Positions 1 to 10,870 are shown, counted from the first letter of the stretch. The stretch is 64,000 nucleotides of DNA from Reticulitermes speratus (GCA_021186555.1 JAJKFL010000427.1:15878005-15942004), one strand, 5' to 3'. Numbers and translations: made by a program. The notes: generated by a model from the sequence alone, not told the origin.

Positions 1-261
1 AGAATGTAGAATATAGAAGATTTATGTCACTAAAGTTGACAATTTTTATGAAACTTAACTACCCGGCTACAATGTCGAGTCAACACATAATACTTCGGGT
101 AAGGTGGACGTCCTTGTCGAATTTGCAAGGAAACTGCGCGTTCTTGTCATAAAAATAAATAAATAAGGATAACGTATAACAACGAAATTCTTAAGGGAGA
201 CTTTAACATTAAAATGAGGTAGCAGAAGCTTACGGTGTTCTGGGTTGAGACACCATGTAGT
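1..261. other. No recognisable feature
   Basis: AT-rich sequence with stops in all frames and no repeat that I can recognise. Confidence 0.5.
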
Positions 262-325
262 TTGGTAGATAATTTCCAACGTTTCGGACGAACCTGCTGT
301 CTCCATCTTCATCTCAACCTTCGGT
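235..325 (-). repeat. Penelope-like terminal relic with degenerate hammerhead-like motif
   Basis: The plus strand carries ACACCATGTAGTTTGGTAGA, then CCAACGTTTCGG, then CCATCTTCA. The same order occurs in worn form near 3.4 kb and 14.08 kb. Read on the minus strand it gives TGAAGATGGA, a spacer, TCCGAAACGTTGG, which is the shape of the hammerhead-like motif described at 43.66 kb. The first core C is lost. Stem II is only about three pairs, so this is a relic. Confidence 0.5.
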
Positions 326-1127
326 ACCCATCTACGAAACACTACACGGCGTCACAACCCACAATCTTCAGATTCAGCGCCAAGAGATGCATCAAGACTC
401 ACAAAAGGTCGAAGCTCAGATTTCTTGATTTTGTAACCAAACTTTGACAATGCGGAAGGTAAGTGAATAAAGTGTAAATAAATTATGTACCGGCCAGACA
501 TCCATACAGCTGTTTGGCTGCAGGGCACAGGTCGAGCGCGGAGCTAACTGGACGTGCAGAATAAAATGTCTTACATGCAGGCGCCTCTTCCAAGTACACC
601 AACATCAATAATGAATAATTATAGGTTCCATATTCAATACAACTTAAAGGAATAAAATTATGCACAAGGTGAAGAACACACTACAAAGACTGCGAGAATG
701 CGCGGATGAGTAAAATGAGAAATTCTGAAAGACACTAGAGGAGAGTAAGATGGTCAAGATTCAAGAGTAATTTTTTTATGTTGAAGAAGAAAAGGCCTTG
801 GATAGTACTAGAAACACCCTGTACGTAAACAAAGAAAAGTGGCTAGCCAAAGCTGAACACCTGAACACGTGGCAAGGTCGGTATGTTTCAATAAATATGG
901 CAGGCATTGAGCTGGTGCAAAGCAAATTATCGTAACAAAAACTCAAAGTCAACCACAGACCTATTTTACGAAACTAAGACAGATCACCGCACGTCTAGGA
1001 TTTTAGTCTGGCTCTAATATTCAGGGCCAATGACCAAAAATATACAAGCACAGCAAATGCTCGAGTTTTTGTACTCGGTTGCTGTGGGTCAACTTAAGTA
1101 CAAGCCTCCGCCATCGCCATATGTACA
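326..1127. other. Unassigned intergenic sequence
   Basis: No ORF with family similarity and no repeat that I recognise. Short ORFs here lack codon or motif support. Confidence 0.45.
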
Positions 1128-1430
1128 ATGTCCCTGTACACGCCATCAAGGAATACGGATATGACGTGGAGGTTATCCTAGAGCTCCATTTTCCATTTAT
1201 TTTTAACCTCAGCATTACAAAAGAGTGAGTGTCAGTTTCATGCCCTTGCCGCCTTAACCCCATAAAAACGGCCCCCGGCACCCACAGCATAAGAGGCTGG
1301 GTGAACTCCAGTGCAGCTCTACATGCGCTGGAGAAGACATAAATCTCGTGCATCTGCCAGACATCGAGCCACGATTCCTCGGGTTCCAGCCCGTAGCCCG
1401 GTCTACTACACTGAATTAGTTATACCAACT
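1128..1430 (-). mobile_element. SINE family C, diverged copy
   Basis: The order AGCTCCA, TTTAACCTC, a GCCTTGCCGCCTTAACCCC stretch, GGCACCCACAGCATAAGAGGCTG, then ACGATTCCTCGGG and a tRNA-like block matches the other family C copies, for example 12.59, 22.16 and 29.45 kb. The tRNA-like promoter part is at the right end, so the element reads leftward. No clear target duplication was found. An overlapping ORF of about 110 codons is a shadow of this repeat. Confidence 0.6.
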
Positions 1431-1456
1431 CGTAGTTGAAACACTTATTTCAATCC

Positions 1457-1667
1457 TTTTTTTTTTGTGGCGAAGGGCCCCGCAGCAGATGCTACGGACG
1501 CACAGCAGCCTTGAGGCTTACTGTGCAACCCTGTGATGATGATTAGTTTTATTCGTTTTTCCGTGTAATTGAGCACGGTGGAATGAAACTCGCAGTGGAA
1601 AATCGAAGTACTCGGAGAAAAACCTGCCCCAGTGACACTTTGTCCACCACAAATCCCACATAGACTC
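1457..1667 (-). mobile_element. SINE family B, 5'-truncated
   Basis: The poly-T at 1457-1466 is the A-tail read from the other strand. It is followed by GGGCCCCGCAGCAGATGC, TGCAACCCTGTGATGATG and CCACAAATCCCACAT, all shared with the copies at 9.91 and 25.88 kb. The copy stops inside the body, without the promoter end. It abuts the ~470-bp MITE at 1668. Confidence 0.75.
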
Positions 1668-1906
1668 TAAGAAGAATTCAGCGAGATGTTATCATAAATC
1701 TAGAGGTGTTGATGTAAAGTATCCGTTATTCTTGACAGATTTTAAGCAAACTTAAATTTTATAGACAGATTTCCGAAAAATACTCAAATATCAAATTTCA
1801 TGAAAATCCGTTCAGTTGGAGTCGAGTTGTTCCATGCGGACGGACAGAGGGACAGACAGACATGACGAAGCTAATGGTCGCTTTCCGCAATTATGCGAAA
1901 GCGCCT
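1668..1906 (+). mobile_element. ~470-bp MITE family, 3' half
   Basis: Shares AATTCAGCGAGAT, CAAATTTCATGAAAATCCG and GAGTTGTTCCATGCGGACGG with the copies at 6.7, 15.7, 31.6 and 37.8 kb, and ends in GCGAAAGCGCCT, the family's terminal inverted repeat. The 5' half is missing or displaced by the adjacent SINE. It has no coding capacity. Confidence 0.7.
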
Positions 1907-2409
1907 ACAAATAAACAGACTAAATAAAAAATCTAATTTGTGTATATTGACTATATATACTACACGAAACTTGATTCATATTATTTGTACAGTTCAAGAA
2001 CATGGCTATTTACAAATTACCATAAACAAGCTTCACTATGACCCGCAAAGCACCGTTGGACTCCACGGTCTTGGAACACTCGTGAGGTCACTGACACCAA
2101 AACAGAGTTAAGCAGAGTTTAACAACAAAACTGAAAAGACTGTCCTGTAAATAAGCTGGATGGAACGTATGCAGAGAACCATTACATGACGTCAGAACAC
2201 CAATACTGCACTGTCAACTTACTCCACCAAATGACCATAATTTACACAGTCTTGGAAGTCTTCCATGTCTGAAGTCTGCCTGTCACACAACTGCACTTCA
2301 GACAGGTTACCAACCAAAAACATAATTATGCCTGAATTACATTAAAAATAACCTGTCAGTGTACATGTTTCGCGCGTTTAAACCTCTGAAAGTTACATAA
2401 TATTGACGC
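1907..2409. other. Unassigned intergenic sequence
   Basis: Nothing recognisable. The GGTCATAAGT-like words are not conserved elsewhere in the window. Confidence 0.45.
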
Positions 2410-2420
2410 ACGTCAGTTTA

Positions 2421-2735
2421 TTCAGGGAGATGGGTAGGGAATGTAGCACGTATGGGGGAGAGGACAGGTGAAAACAGTGTTTTGGTGGAAAACCCCGAAG
2501 GAAATAAACCAATTGGAAGAACTAGGCATAGATTTGAGAATAATAGTAAAACTGATCTTCAAGTAATGACATGGAGGCGTGGATTGAATTGATCTGGCTC
2601 AGGATATAGACAGGTGGCGGGCTCTTGTAAATGCGGTAATGAAACTCCGGCTTCCATAAAATGCACGGAATTTCTTGACTAGCTGAGGATCTATAAGCTT
2701 CTCAAGAAGGACTCTGCTACATGGTGTTAGTCACT
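2421..2735 (+). mobile_element. Non-LTR retrotransposon (LINE) 3' tail, 5'-truncated
   Basis: Conceptual translation, with frameshifts, gives a short DRWRALVNAVMKLRLP-like block followed by an untranslated tail reading GAATTTCTTGACTAGCTGAG and GGACTCTGCTACATGG. The same 3' end recurs at 11.2, 14.4, 17.5, 24.5, 28.2, 55.8 and 57.2 kb. Only the last few dozen codons and the 3' UTR remain, typical of aborted target-primed reverse transcription. Confidence 0.75.
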
Positions 2736-3404
2736 TCGTTCGTTAGTTAGCTATTTAGTTTATTCAGGAATGCATAAAAACGAAAATTTCAAGTTTACAG
2801 CGAAATTTAGTAATACGTTTAATTTGTTTGGTTCTAATTTTGAGTGAATTATCTGGTGCCTTAATATCAGAACGGTAACTTTTAAACTTGTTTCTCGGTT
2901 TAATGACGTTTTTCAATTTCGTAATTTGTTCAGGGTAAGATTTAAAATTGAAGCAAGTCAGAAGTCTAAAATAATTTGAAAGAATTATTAAACCCTTGAT
3001 TCCTCACCGAGTACAGAACGTATCCCTAACACAGGACAGAAAAGGTGCCACACAGTGTATTGTGTAAGAACTTGAGATTATGAATAGTAAGATAAGTTGG
3101 AAGAAAAATATTTTAATTAAGAATTTTCTTATTTAAATAAACGTATTTCGTAAACGGATGTTATTAGAGTATAAGACTATGTAATCAAATATAACAGATA
3201 TAAGTCGATTACATAGAGCATGAGTACTATAATTAGTCATGATCCGTTGTGCATCAATAAAAATAATCCCCTCAGTAAGTTTCAATTTAGCTGTTGGAGA
3301 TTTGCTATTTTTACGGTGCTTACTTTAAAAGATGCAATAACATGTTAAACGCTGTTACAGAACAATCCGATAACAATTTCAGACCCTCATGATCGTCAAG
3401 GACT
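2736..3404. other. Unassigned AT-rich sequence
   Basis: Long AT-rich stretch without ORF or recognisable repeat. Confidence 0.45.
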
Positions 3405-3480
3405 ACATAGAACTGAGTCTGGTAGATACGTACCAATGTTTCGGGGGAACCTCTGCCTCCATCTTCAGGAAAGATGTGAG
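3405..3480 (-). repeat. Penelope-like relic with hammerhead-like core
   Basis: Plus strand: CTGGTAGATACGTACCAATGTTTCGGGGG, interrupted here for length, then CCTCCATCTTCAGG. On the minus strand this gives an intact CTGAAGA core, then TGGAGG, a loop, CCCC and GAAACATTGG. The core and the GAAA are kept. The outer stem I is not evident. Confidence 0.5.
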
Positions 3481-4113
3481 TAGCAGGTTCCAGCGAAACG
3501 TTTTATCTATGTACAAGAATACATTGCATCACATCGCAGAAGACCGTAACTTTAATATCTTTTAAAATTTCATGTTCTCCGTTATCTTCATCTAGGTTTA
3601 AGGGCAGAGACAATAGGGGAGAGGGGGGCTAGTTGGCTACAGGGGTAAGTTGGCAAAATGGCCATAACTCCCAAATATGGCGCAGGATAGCAATACCTGT
3701 CAATTTGTACTGTTCAATGACTTCTCCTGAGAGCGGTCAGCAAGCGTCAGCGCTTTGTGAGCTATGACTGAAGTGTGGTGTAGTGTTTTATTTTGTACAC
3801 CGCAGGAAGTAATTTTTTATCGCTTTATAAAATGTTTTGTGTTTGAAGTTTGGTTACAGCTACATATGACATTGTGCCACCCATGAATGGTACCTCCTTT
3901 TGGCTAACATTGGAGATAGAGAGAATTGTAGACTTCCACTTTGTTTGAGGATGATACACTCTAAAACATAAGAAGGTGGCGACGGGGCAGGTCGGCACAC
4001 TCAACGTGGGGCATATTGGCTCACTGTGTCAACTTGCCCCGCTGTCGATCAGAATCTCATTGGTTAATTGTTTAGCAGTGTGATTTTTTCTGTCCGATTT
4101 AAGAAGCTAAATA

Positions 4114-5245
4114 ATGCGTACTTGCAAGAAGAGGTCATATAGGGGCAACACACGTCTGGATTATTGCTACAAGCTCTGAAACTCTGCGAAAACGTGGAGG
4201 TCAACAAGGAAAGCGACGAAGGATTTCAGATTTCTTTTCGTATTTGGGCAAGATACTGCAAAAGGGTAAGGCAGGGTGAGGTAAAACCACCTCACCAACA
4301 CTGTCATTGAACATACCGTCCATTCCTCTGGGTAGATGACGGAGGAGCATTTTGTAAGCTATGTAAAAAGTTTCGTGGCACATTCTAAGCCTTCTAAAGA
4401 GAGATCAGTAGTTCTGTTGCTAGACAACCATAATTCGCATTTGGCCATACGGGCAATAGACTACTGCAAGCAGAATGGCGTGACTGTCCTCAACTTACCT
4501 CCACACTGCAGCCGTAACTCCAGCCTCTTGACAGGTCTGTCAACGGATCGCTTACGACGTATGTGAACTGAGCTTATGATGCCTGCATAACTAACCATAC
4601 AGGCACAACAGTGACAGTATATGACAATCCTTGTGTCGTCAACACACCTTCGCACCTGACTTCTTTTTACTGCAAATACCAAAGCAGGTTTCCAGTTTTC
4701 TGGAATTTACCTGTTCAGCGGCGATATCTTTCAAAATGAGGAATTTATGGAAGATTACGTTGCAGATATAGCTGCCCTCCTATGGAGGCAGCAGCTTCCA
4801 GTAGCAACAGTGAACTTCCTGCGATTTTGATGATTCTCCCAAATGATCATCTTCTGCTTCAAATGTTGCACACATCCTGCTACTCCAGAAGACGTTTGAA
4901 ACCTTCCTAAACCGTACGCAAAAAGAGCAAGAATGTAAACAAGAACAAAGAAAATAACTGTCATTTTGGCTGATACCTCTGTCAAAAATGCTTTGACACC
5001 AGTACAACAGAAGGCTCGGAGCAAATGAGAGAAGAACTGGGCCTAAAATATAAGAAAGAGGAGCGTGCCACGTATCTAAAGAGAGATTTACAAGAGCAGA
5101 ACGCAAAAATACAAAAAAAAAATACAAAAATGCAGGCGACACAGACGAAGAAGACTCCGAGGATCCTTCCTACCTCTACTGTCTTGGCGCATCCAGAGAA
5201 ATGTGGATTCAGTGCACAGAATGCAAGTTGCGGTCACTTGAATAA
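4114..5245 (+). pseudogene. pogo/jerky-like DDE_1 transposase, broken
   Basis: An ATG near 4114 opens a basic N-terminus (MRTCKKRSYRGNTRLDY). A second frame around 4170-4300 continues with a helix-turn-helix of psq type (ISFRIWARYCKR), the usual N-terminal DNA-binding domain of this class. The middle, including the first catalytic Asp, is deleted. From 4336 the DDE_1 core resumes: SFVAHSKPSKE, then LLLDNHNSH with the second catalytic Asp, then LPPHCS. The third Asp motif (LQPLD) is one frame away, after a frameshift near 4515. A later block (GIYLFSGDIFQNEEF, about 4700-4760) fits the usual C-terminal part. Near 5130-5245 an acidic stretch is followed by WIQCTECK and then CVCLNC, resembling the C-terminal zinc finger of insect members. 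It would excise and integrate transposon DNA in the nucleus if intact. At least one deletion, one frameshift and several stops show it is dead. Confidence 0.8.
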
Positions 5246-5500
5246 TGGACTGGCTCTCCCAACTGTGTTTGCCTAAATTGCCAGTCTCATAGGATTGGGA
5301 TACTTTATTTACAATGAATGAAAACGAGTGCTGTCTGTTACTTGTGTGGTAGGCTAGTGCCATACTGAGTTACCTTTCCTTTTGATTTTCTTTTTCAATT
5401 TAAGTAGATGTATTGAATTTTGGGCCGAAATTCTATTGTTCCTTAACTGTTTTATTACCATAATAACACCTCGTTGTTGCGCACAATCTGCATCTGACAC

Positions 5501-5898
5501 CAGGTGCGAAACCAGAATTTTTCATTGGGGGGGGGGGGGAGGCTGACCCTGAGGCTGAATATAATTTGTGTTTGATTTTAAAAATTGTGTTACGATAATC
5601 TTGTCATAAGTATAACATAACACTGTCAGCAACTGCATTTATATACATACAAATATAACTACATGTTCCACGACTCAATCACAGTGTTCTATCTTATTGT
5701 TTTTTAATTTTATTAATTTATTATTCAAAATTCTAATGTACTAGTCATCAGCTGATTTCAGTGGCTGAATTTGGCTGCAGGGTAAACCACGTAAAACCCT
5801 TGATATCATCGTATTCACATAATCTGTGTTTTTTAAATTTCAGTTTTGGGGTGTTTGGGGGGCTGCAGCCTGGTATCCCCCCCTTTGGTGCGCCCCTA
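5501..5898. mobile_element. Nonautonomous hAT-like MITE nested in the pogo-like element
   Basis: Begins CAGGTGCGAAACC and ends GGTGCGCCCCTA, imperfect inverted ends of the CAGGGGCG type common in hAT elements. The 8-bp flank TCTGACAC is repeated exactly at 5493-5500 and 5899-5906, which is the hAT duplication length. A G-run of 12-13 lies near the left end and a C-run near the right. It has no coding capacity. It interrupts the 3' non-coding part of the pogo-like element, so it is younger than that element. Confidence 0.75.
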
Positions 5899-6197
5899 TC
5901 TGACACGTCTGTTCCATAAAACATTATATTAATCACTGTCTGTTATGTCTTGGCCTTGAAAAGTTGGCATCTTGATTTTCCACGTATTTTACCATATGCC
6001 AACTTACCCCGTGCGTGGGGCATGTTGGCACACGTGCAGAGGTTAGGGCAAAAGCCTCTCCCTCCTATTCCTTACGAATAGCGTCAAATTTGTGTAGGTC
6101 AGATTGTAGCCCAAGAGTGTTGCTAGCCATTCGTGCCGCTAGGGAAAATGTGAAAAATTATAACGTGAAAAGTGTGCCAACTATCCCCCCTCTCCCC

Positions 6198-6284
6198 TAC
6201 TGCGTATCACCATTAACTTCTTACATGCAAAACATGACACCGAAATATGCCAACAACCATCCTTTAACTTGGATTACCAGTGCA

Positions 6285-6325
<41 letters not shown>

Positions 6326-6710
6326 CTTAAAAGTTTACCTTCTTAATTTTCACGATAAATTGCATTTTCCACAGACACAATGCCATAAATATGTTGTAAA
6401 GTCACGAGGTGGCAGAAGGGATTTCTACCTTCAGAATATTCTAAAACACAGAAGAGTATTTTGATGTTTGGCATACAACTGTGTTATTTGTCCGCCACTT
6501 CAGAACTGTGCACCTTGCTGGCGGAAACACATGTTAGCCGCTATCTTTATACCATCATGCGACAAGAAATGATTTCTTCTGAAATGTCTCTACAGTTTTA
6601 GAGGATATGGAAGTAATATGAGCTAAATCTGGGCTGTATGGTGGTTGGTCAAAAGCGAGATAATAAGAAACAAGCCAGGCATTGAGTGTACATACGTAAC
6701 ATTGACGAGT
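6198..6710. other. Unassigned sequence with a GT microsatellite
   Basis: Apart from the (GT)n run at about 6286-6324, I see nothing recognisable. A long ORF crossing the transposon end and the GT run is fortuitous. Confidence 0.5.
6286..6324. repeat. (GT)n microsatellite
   Basis: Almost uninterrupted GT dinucleotides, about 19 units. Confidence 0.95.
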
Positions 6711-7166
6711 GTTCGTGTAACCACTGTTGCCGTGGAAAAGCTGTAAGTATTACATATTCTGTGTGTCTGTCTGTAGCCTTATTTATCCGGCATGCAAAGC
6801 GTATGCGCAGTATTATATTGTCGTCTGTGGCCTGTCGGCTATACCATATTTTTCCACATTATCTCATAAACGGCACGACTTTCGGAAAAAGTTGTTGAAC
6901 ATAAAATATGAATTTTGATTTCTTCTACAACGTTTGACTGAAACATTTCTCATTCTACGGAGAATTGAGCGAGATATGATCATAAATGTACATAGGTATT
7001 AATGTGAAGTGGCAGTTACTGTCAGATTTTATTAAAAGTGAATTTTCTCGACAGAGTCTCGAAAATGCTTCAAATACGAAATTTCACAAAAATCCGTCCA
7101 GTGGGAGCCAAGTTGTTCCATGCGGACGGACAGACATGATAAAACTACAATTTTTAGAACGCGCCT
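6711..7166 (+). mobile_element. ~470-bp MITE family, nearly full copy
   Basis: Shares with the 31.6-kb copy, in opposite orientation, AGTATTACATATTCTGT, TGGCCTGTC, ACATTATCTCATAAACGGCA, TTCTCATTCTACG, TTTTCTCGACAGA and GTTGTTCCATGCGGACGG. The right end GCGCCTATAA keeps part of the terminal repeat. The left end has lost it. Non-coding. Confidence 0.75.
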
Positions 7167-8218
7167 ATAAACGTTCAATTTCTATGACTTGTGAGCACTG
7201 ATGCAAAAACTCGTCTTGTCGCTGCAGGCAACACCGCTGAATATGAAGGAGATATGCCCCATGAAAATTTTATCAACTCCTTGTCAGCTGTAGTTACGTT
7301 TTCCCGCTACGATGTTGTCATTCAGGCTGGCATGTCCGATGTTTGCCTCGCGGACATGTACAGACAAAACGAAAAAGTGCTAATACGTACATAGTCCTCG
7401 CCACAGAGAATTACCATCCGCTGATGAATGCCAATCAGTGGAAGTTTGCTGAAAGCAAAAACCCAGTCGCCATAAACTGTTTCTTCCGCACTGACATCGT
7501 CTCATTACCCTCCATTTTCATGGCTGTTATTCAGAGACATATAATGGCAGAAGTGTTAAATTTCACACAAGTGTGGGAAAGTCTAATTGCATGAGCGTAG
7601 TTCACACAGCCATGTGCGTTTCTTTCCTAGAAAGAGAATGCAGGCATTGTATATCAGCACGCCCTCGCACGCACCACAGCTTGAACAGGCCACTTCAAGG
7701 CAACAAAAACATTCCAGAAGTTACAGCCATAAAGTCAAATATTTAGCTTATAACATGCCATCCCTTTTATGTAAGTTACAAAATAAAGAAAGTGGCTAGG
7801 CCACTGTAATATAACGACGATAAAACTGTGGATTCATTGTGGAAATCGCCTTGGATATTTAAGATATTTTTACACGCAGAGACAACTGGGAAGTCATAAA
7901 GAAAAACAAGGGAATGTTCCGAAAAAACAAACAGAACTGAAAGAGCAACATTGATCTGCAATTCAAACATATGACAGCCAACAACATTCTGTTAATGAAT
8001 TAATCAAAGGACGGGCGTTGCCTTATTTAATGACACTGAATCTATCACACAAACCTATAAAAATAATGGAGTTTAAAAATTATGATTTATTCGGTTGTTA
8101 TGATAGAGTCTTACCTTATTTAATGACACAGTCTGTAATGCAGAGGTCATACGCCTTCAAAAGGCAAGGCAAATTTATGGAGGAGAATGTACAGGTCTAT
8201 CTGAAATTTCTAGTGATC
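7167..8218. other. Unassigned sequence with short overlapping ORFs
   Basis: ORFs of 60-88 codons overlap here. None shows a domain or splice context I recognise. A 16-bp direct repeat, CCTTATTTAATGACAC, occurs near 8022 and 8113. No confident annotation. Confidence 0.4.
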
Positions 8219-8227
8219 AGACTAGTG

Positions 8228-8446
8228 GTGCAAAAATCCCGCACGCCCAAGTTGCCTTGGCGACAACGCCAACAGCCGGGATAATTGTTGTAATCTATCA
8301 AAATTATATTGGACTGCAAGAAAGAAAATGGAAGACATTGCTCTAACTGGCGTAGGGTAAAAAAAAAAATAAAAAAGGGTTGCATTGGCGACTAAATTTT
8401 GTGATGTGGCACCTAGATTCTTGGACAATTTGTGCACCCCTGGATT
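8228..8446. mobile_element. hAT-like MITE
   Basis: The ends are imperfect inverted repeats: GTGCAAAAATCCCGC on the left, and TTTGTGCACCCCTGG on the right. Flanks AGACTAGTG at 8219-8227 and 8447-8455 are identical over 9 bp, and 8 of these would be the hAT duplication. The internal block GCGACTAAATTTTG recurs in the shorter copy at 19.83 kb. Confidence 0.7.
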
Positions 8447-8455
8447 AGACTAGTG

Positions 8456-8715
8456 AAATCGTGGTTCTATTCTTGGCAGGGATAAAAGATTGTTTTTACT
8501 GCTTTGAAGTGTCCAGACCGGCTCTGGGATCCACCCAACCTCCTATTCAGTGGGTACTGGGGGCTCTTTCCTGAGGGCTAAAGCGGTCAGGTCGTGAAGC
8601 TGACTACTTACCATCATCTAGTGCCGAGGTCGAGTGTGTGGAGCTGCAACACCACTCCCCCATATACCTTTTATGGCGTGAACAGGGACGACTTTATCCT
8701 TACGGTATTCCGTCA
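8456..8715 (+). mobile_element. SINE family C copy
   Basis: Plus-strand order TCGTGGTTCTATTC (B-box-like), CCTATTCAGTGGGTACTGGG, CTAAAGCGGTCAGG, TCTAGTGCCGAGGTCG, then CCTTTTATGGCGTGAACAGG. This is the complement of the leftward family C copies. The 5' tRNA-like part is partly lost next to the hAT insertion. Confidence 0.65.
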
Positions 8716-9349
8716 GGAAGGACCGAATGAATAACACATCACTGGCTTAGCATAACTTCCTTAGAGACTGACCTGGTCCTAAACAACGGTCAATGTCATA
8801 AGGAGTTTAGAAGCTGCCCGTCACCAACCGCTTAGTCATGCCAGTTACAACCACTCAAATTTATGGATGTGCAGAAAGCCAGATAGAGCGGAAAGATTTG
8901 TAGAAAAACTAGTTTCCTATATGTTGAAAATATAACACGTGGTCGCCGTACAGTAAAAATAAAATATATTCTGCTTTGTTATTTTTCCCTTTTTACCAGA
9001 AATTCATTCACGGAAGCCACACAATCTGAAAAGATTTCATTATTTAAAGTTTCGAGTAATGGCCTATGTCAAAATATGACGGCACTGTTCTCAAATAAAA
9101 TGTACGGGTTTGGGCTCATCTTCAATGAAAATTTTACTCTGCCAAATTTCATAAAAATCGATCATTTTTTAACAAATTGTTTGCATGCAGACAGTATAAA
9201 ATATTTTGTAACACAGCAAAAATGGCATTATAAGGATGACGCGGTGCATGCTGATATTAATGCCTTCCACAGGCTACAGTAGAACAGTAATGAAACAACT
9301 ACACATCTGCCATTACACAAAATTTTACGAACAAAAAACAAACTGAGAA
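8716..9349. other. Unassigned sequence
   Basis: No repeat or gene recognised. Confidence 0.4.
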
Positions 9350-9359
9350 AAGATTTAAA

Positions 9360-9543
9360 GATATATTTATTAAACACCAACTAATGCACATAAACTTTAT
9401 TCACAATAGTTTATCCTTAAAATGTTAAGAATAGTTTATTCTTAAAATTTTAAGAATAAACTATTGTGAATAAAGTTTATGTGCATTAGTTGGTGTTTAA
9501 TAAATATATCTTAATTGAAAAAATGCACGGTAAATACAATGTT
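9360..9543 (+). mobile_element. Short foldback element with TGCACGGT tail
   Basis: Two arms of about 60 bp are almost exact inverted copies, sharing TTTATTAAACACCAACTAAT and GCACATAAACTTTATTCACA. They face each other around a short centre. After the right arm comes a tail AAAAAATGCACGGTAAATAC. The same tail and the ACCAAC..TGCACA start occur in the larger elements at 43.2 and 44.7 kb. Direct repeats AAGATTTAAA flank it at 9350-9359 and 9544-9553. No hammerhead-like core is visible in this short copy. Confidence 0.75.
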
Positions 9544-9553
9544 AAGATTTAAA

Positions 9554-9897
9554 TATAGTTTAACTGCAGTCAGTTAAACGCCTTCAAGCACAAACCCCAT
9601 TCTTGCAACCAGCTGAACAGCTAATATGACTTTGAACAGCAAAGAGAGCGTAAGGTTGCGCGATTCCTAAATTGGTGTGAGAAATGTGAGCAAAGTTCAG
9701 GCGGTGACAGCAGCCATAAAGTACAACAGCCTTTATTTGTGTTGTGTCTGCAACGAGTGAAATGCAGTTTGTCCTGTCCGAGAACATTAAACCTAATTGT
9801 ACAATTGATTCTACCAGCAGACTCCAACCACTCTCAGAGAAGACGGAGTGGCACAAAGCCAACCGCATGTTGGGCACAAAACCTAACAATACTACCA
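9554..9897. other. Unassigned sequence
   Basis: Nothing recognised. The 121- and 159-codon ORFs over this stretch run into the SINE at 9910 and are not genes. Confidence 0.45.
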
Positions 9898-9909
9898 AAA
9901 TATTTAAAA

Positions 9910-10188
9910 GGACCGTGCCACGGCTCAGGCAGTTAGTCGCCGACCCCTCACCGTGGAGGCCCGACTTCGATTGCGGGCCAGTCCATGTGGGATTTGTGGT
10001 GGACAAAGTGGCACTGGGACAGGGTTTTCCCCGAGTACTTCGGTTTTCCCCTCTCAATTTCATTCCACCGGTGCTCCGTTACAAGGAAAAACGAAAAAAA
10101 AAAAACTAATCATTTTCATCACAGGGTTGCACAATAAGCCTCAAAACTGCGGTGCGTCCGTACCATCCGCTGTGGGGCCCTTCAAAAT
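9910..10188 (+). mobile_element. SINE family B, near full length
   Basis: Begins GACCGTGCCACGGCTCAGGC with a tRNA-like promoter block (GGCTCAGGCAGTTAGTCGCC, then CTTCGATTGCGGG), followed by the conserved body (GGGATTTGTGGTGGACAAAG, CCCCGAGTACTTCGGTTTTC), an A-rich stretch and GGGTTGCACAATAAGCCTC. The flank AAATATTTAAAA is duplicated at 9898-9909 and 10189-10200, so this is an intact insertion. Confidence 0.85.
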
Positions 10189-10200
10189 AAATATTTAAAA

Positions 10201-10682
10201 CATCAACGTAGTACAATAATGCAAAACATTAATCGTTATGCTTCATAAAAATGTTTCGTGTGCCTAACATTGGCCCTCAGTATGTGTAAAGATAAAGAAA
10301 CTGAAGATACAAACACATTAAAACGTTCTAAGGATACTAGCCACGTTTTAGCTGGGTGAAATTTTAAAGGCGTTGGCAGCACGAGAAAGCTTTAGTATGT
10401 TACGGACATATGAGTTAAGGTCTATGCATTTTGAAGCACCAATCCTGTAAGGGCTCAAGTATTTATCTTCACACTCCAGTAGCTTTTAAGACGGAAAATC
10501 GTAGAAGAAAGCTATTGGATAAAACATCTGAATTCCATAGCCTTTGAAACGTCGTCATGTAAACATGATGATGTCATAAAGTTTTCGAATACAATTAACA
10601 TAAGAATAGACTTAAAAAGAAAACACACTCTGAACATAAACACAATTTCTACACACGTAACGGTACAATGTAAGACAAAGTT
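10201..10682. other. Unassigned sequence
   Basis: Nothing recognisable. Confidence 0.4.
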
Positions 10683-10870
10683 GTAACTGTACGCGCCACG
10701 AAGACATATGGGTGAGTGGCGGTGTAGCTCCACTTATTCTTAATCCCGGCATTATATGGGGTGCGTGGTGAGCATCAAGCCTTAGCCGCTTTACCGACGA
10801 GGAATGAGTCGCCGGTCCTCACTGAGGAAGAGCTGTTGGGTCCCAGATCCGGTGTGGACATTTTGGAGGG
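10683..10870 (-). mobile_element. SINE family C fragment
   Basis: ACGAAGACATATGGGTGAGTG, shortened here, then GTGTAGCTCCACTTATTCTTAA, CGGCATTATATGG and GCCGCTTTACC match the left part of family C. The tRNA-like end is missing. Confidence 0.65.

Larger units (their letters stand above)
3616..6197 (+). mobile_element. pogo-like (Tc1/mariner superfamily) DNA transposon, decayed
   Basis: The ends are inverted repeats: GGGGAGAGGGGGGCTAGTTGGC on the left pairs with GCCAACTATCCCCCC plus TCTCCCC on the right. TA flanks both ends, at 3614-3615 and 6198-6199, as expected for Tc1/mariner-type insertion. A motif of the form GGGGCA..TTGGC, or its complement, recurs near both ends (about 3650, 3985, 4010, 4030, 5995, 6015) and may be subterminal transposase sites. 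Inside lie fragments of a psq/DDE_1 transposase and a nested hAT-like MITE. The total is 2582 bp. It is dead because of an internal deletion, frameshifts and stops. Confidence 0.85.

Noticed and set aside
6015..6464. 149-codon ORF on the plus strand
   Set aside because: It crosses the end of the pogo-like transposon and the GT microsatellite, with cysteine-valine repeats from (GT)n.
9584..10063. 159-codon ORF on the minus strand, and 121-codon ORF on plus
   Set aside because: Both run through SINE family B and show no domain. They are repeat translations.
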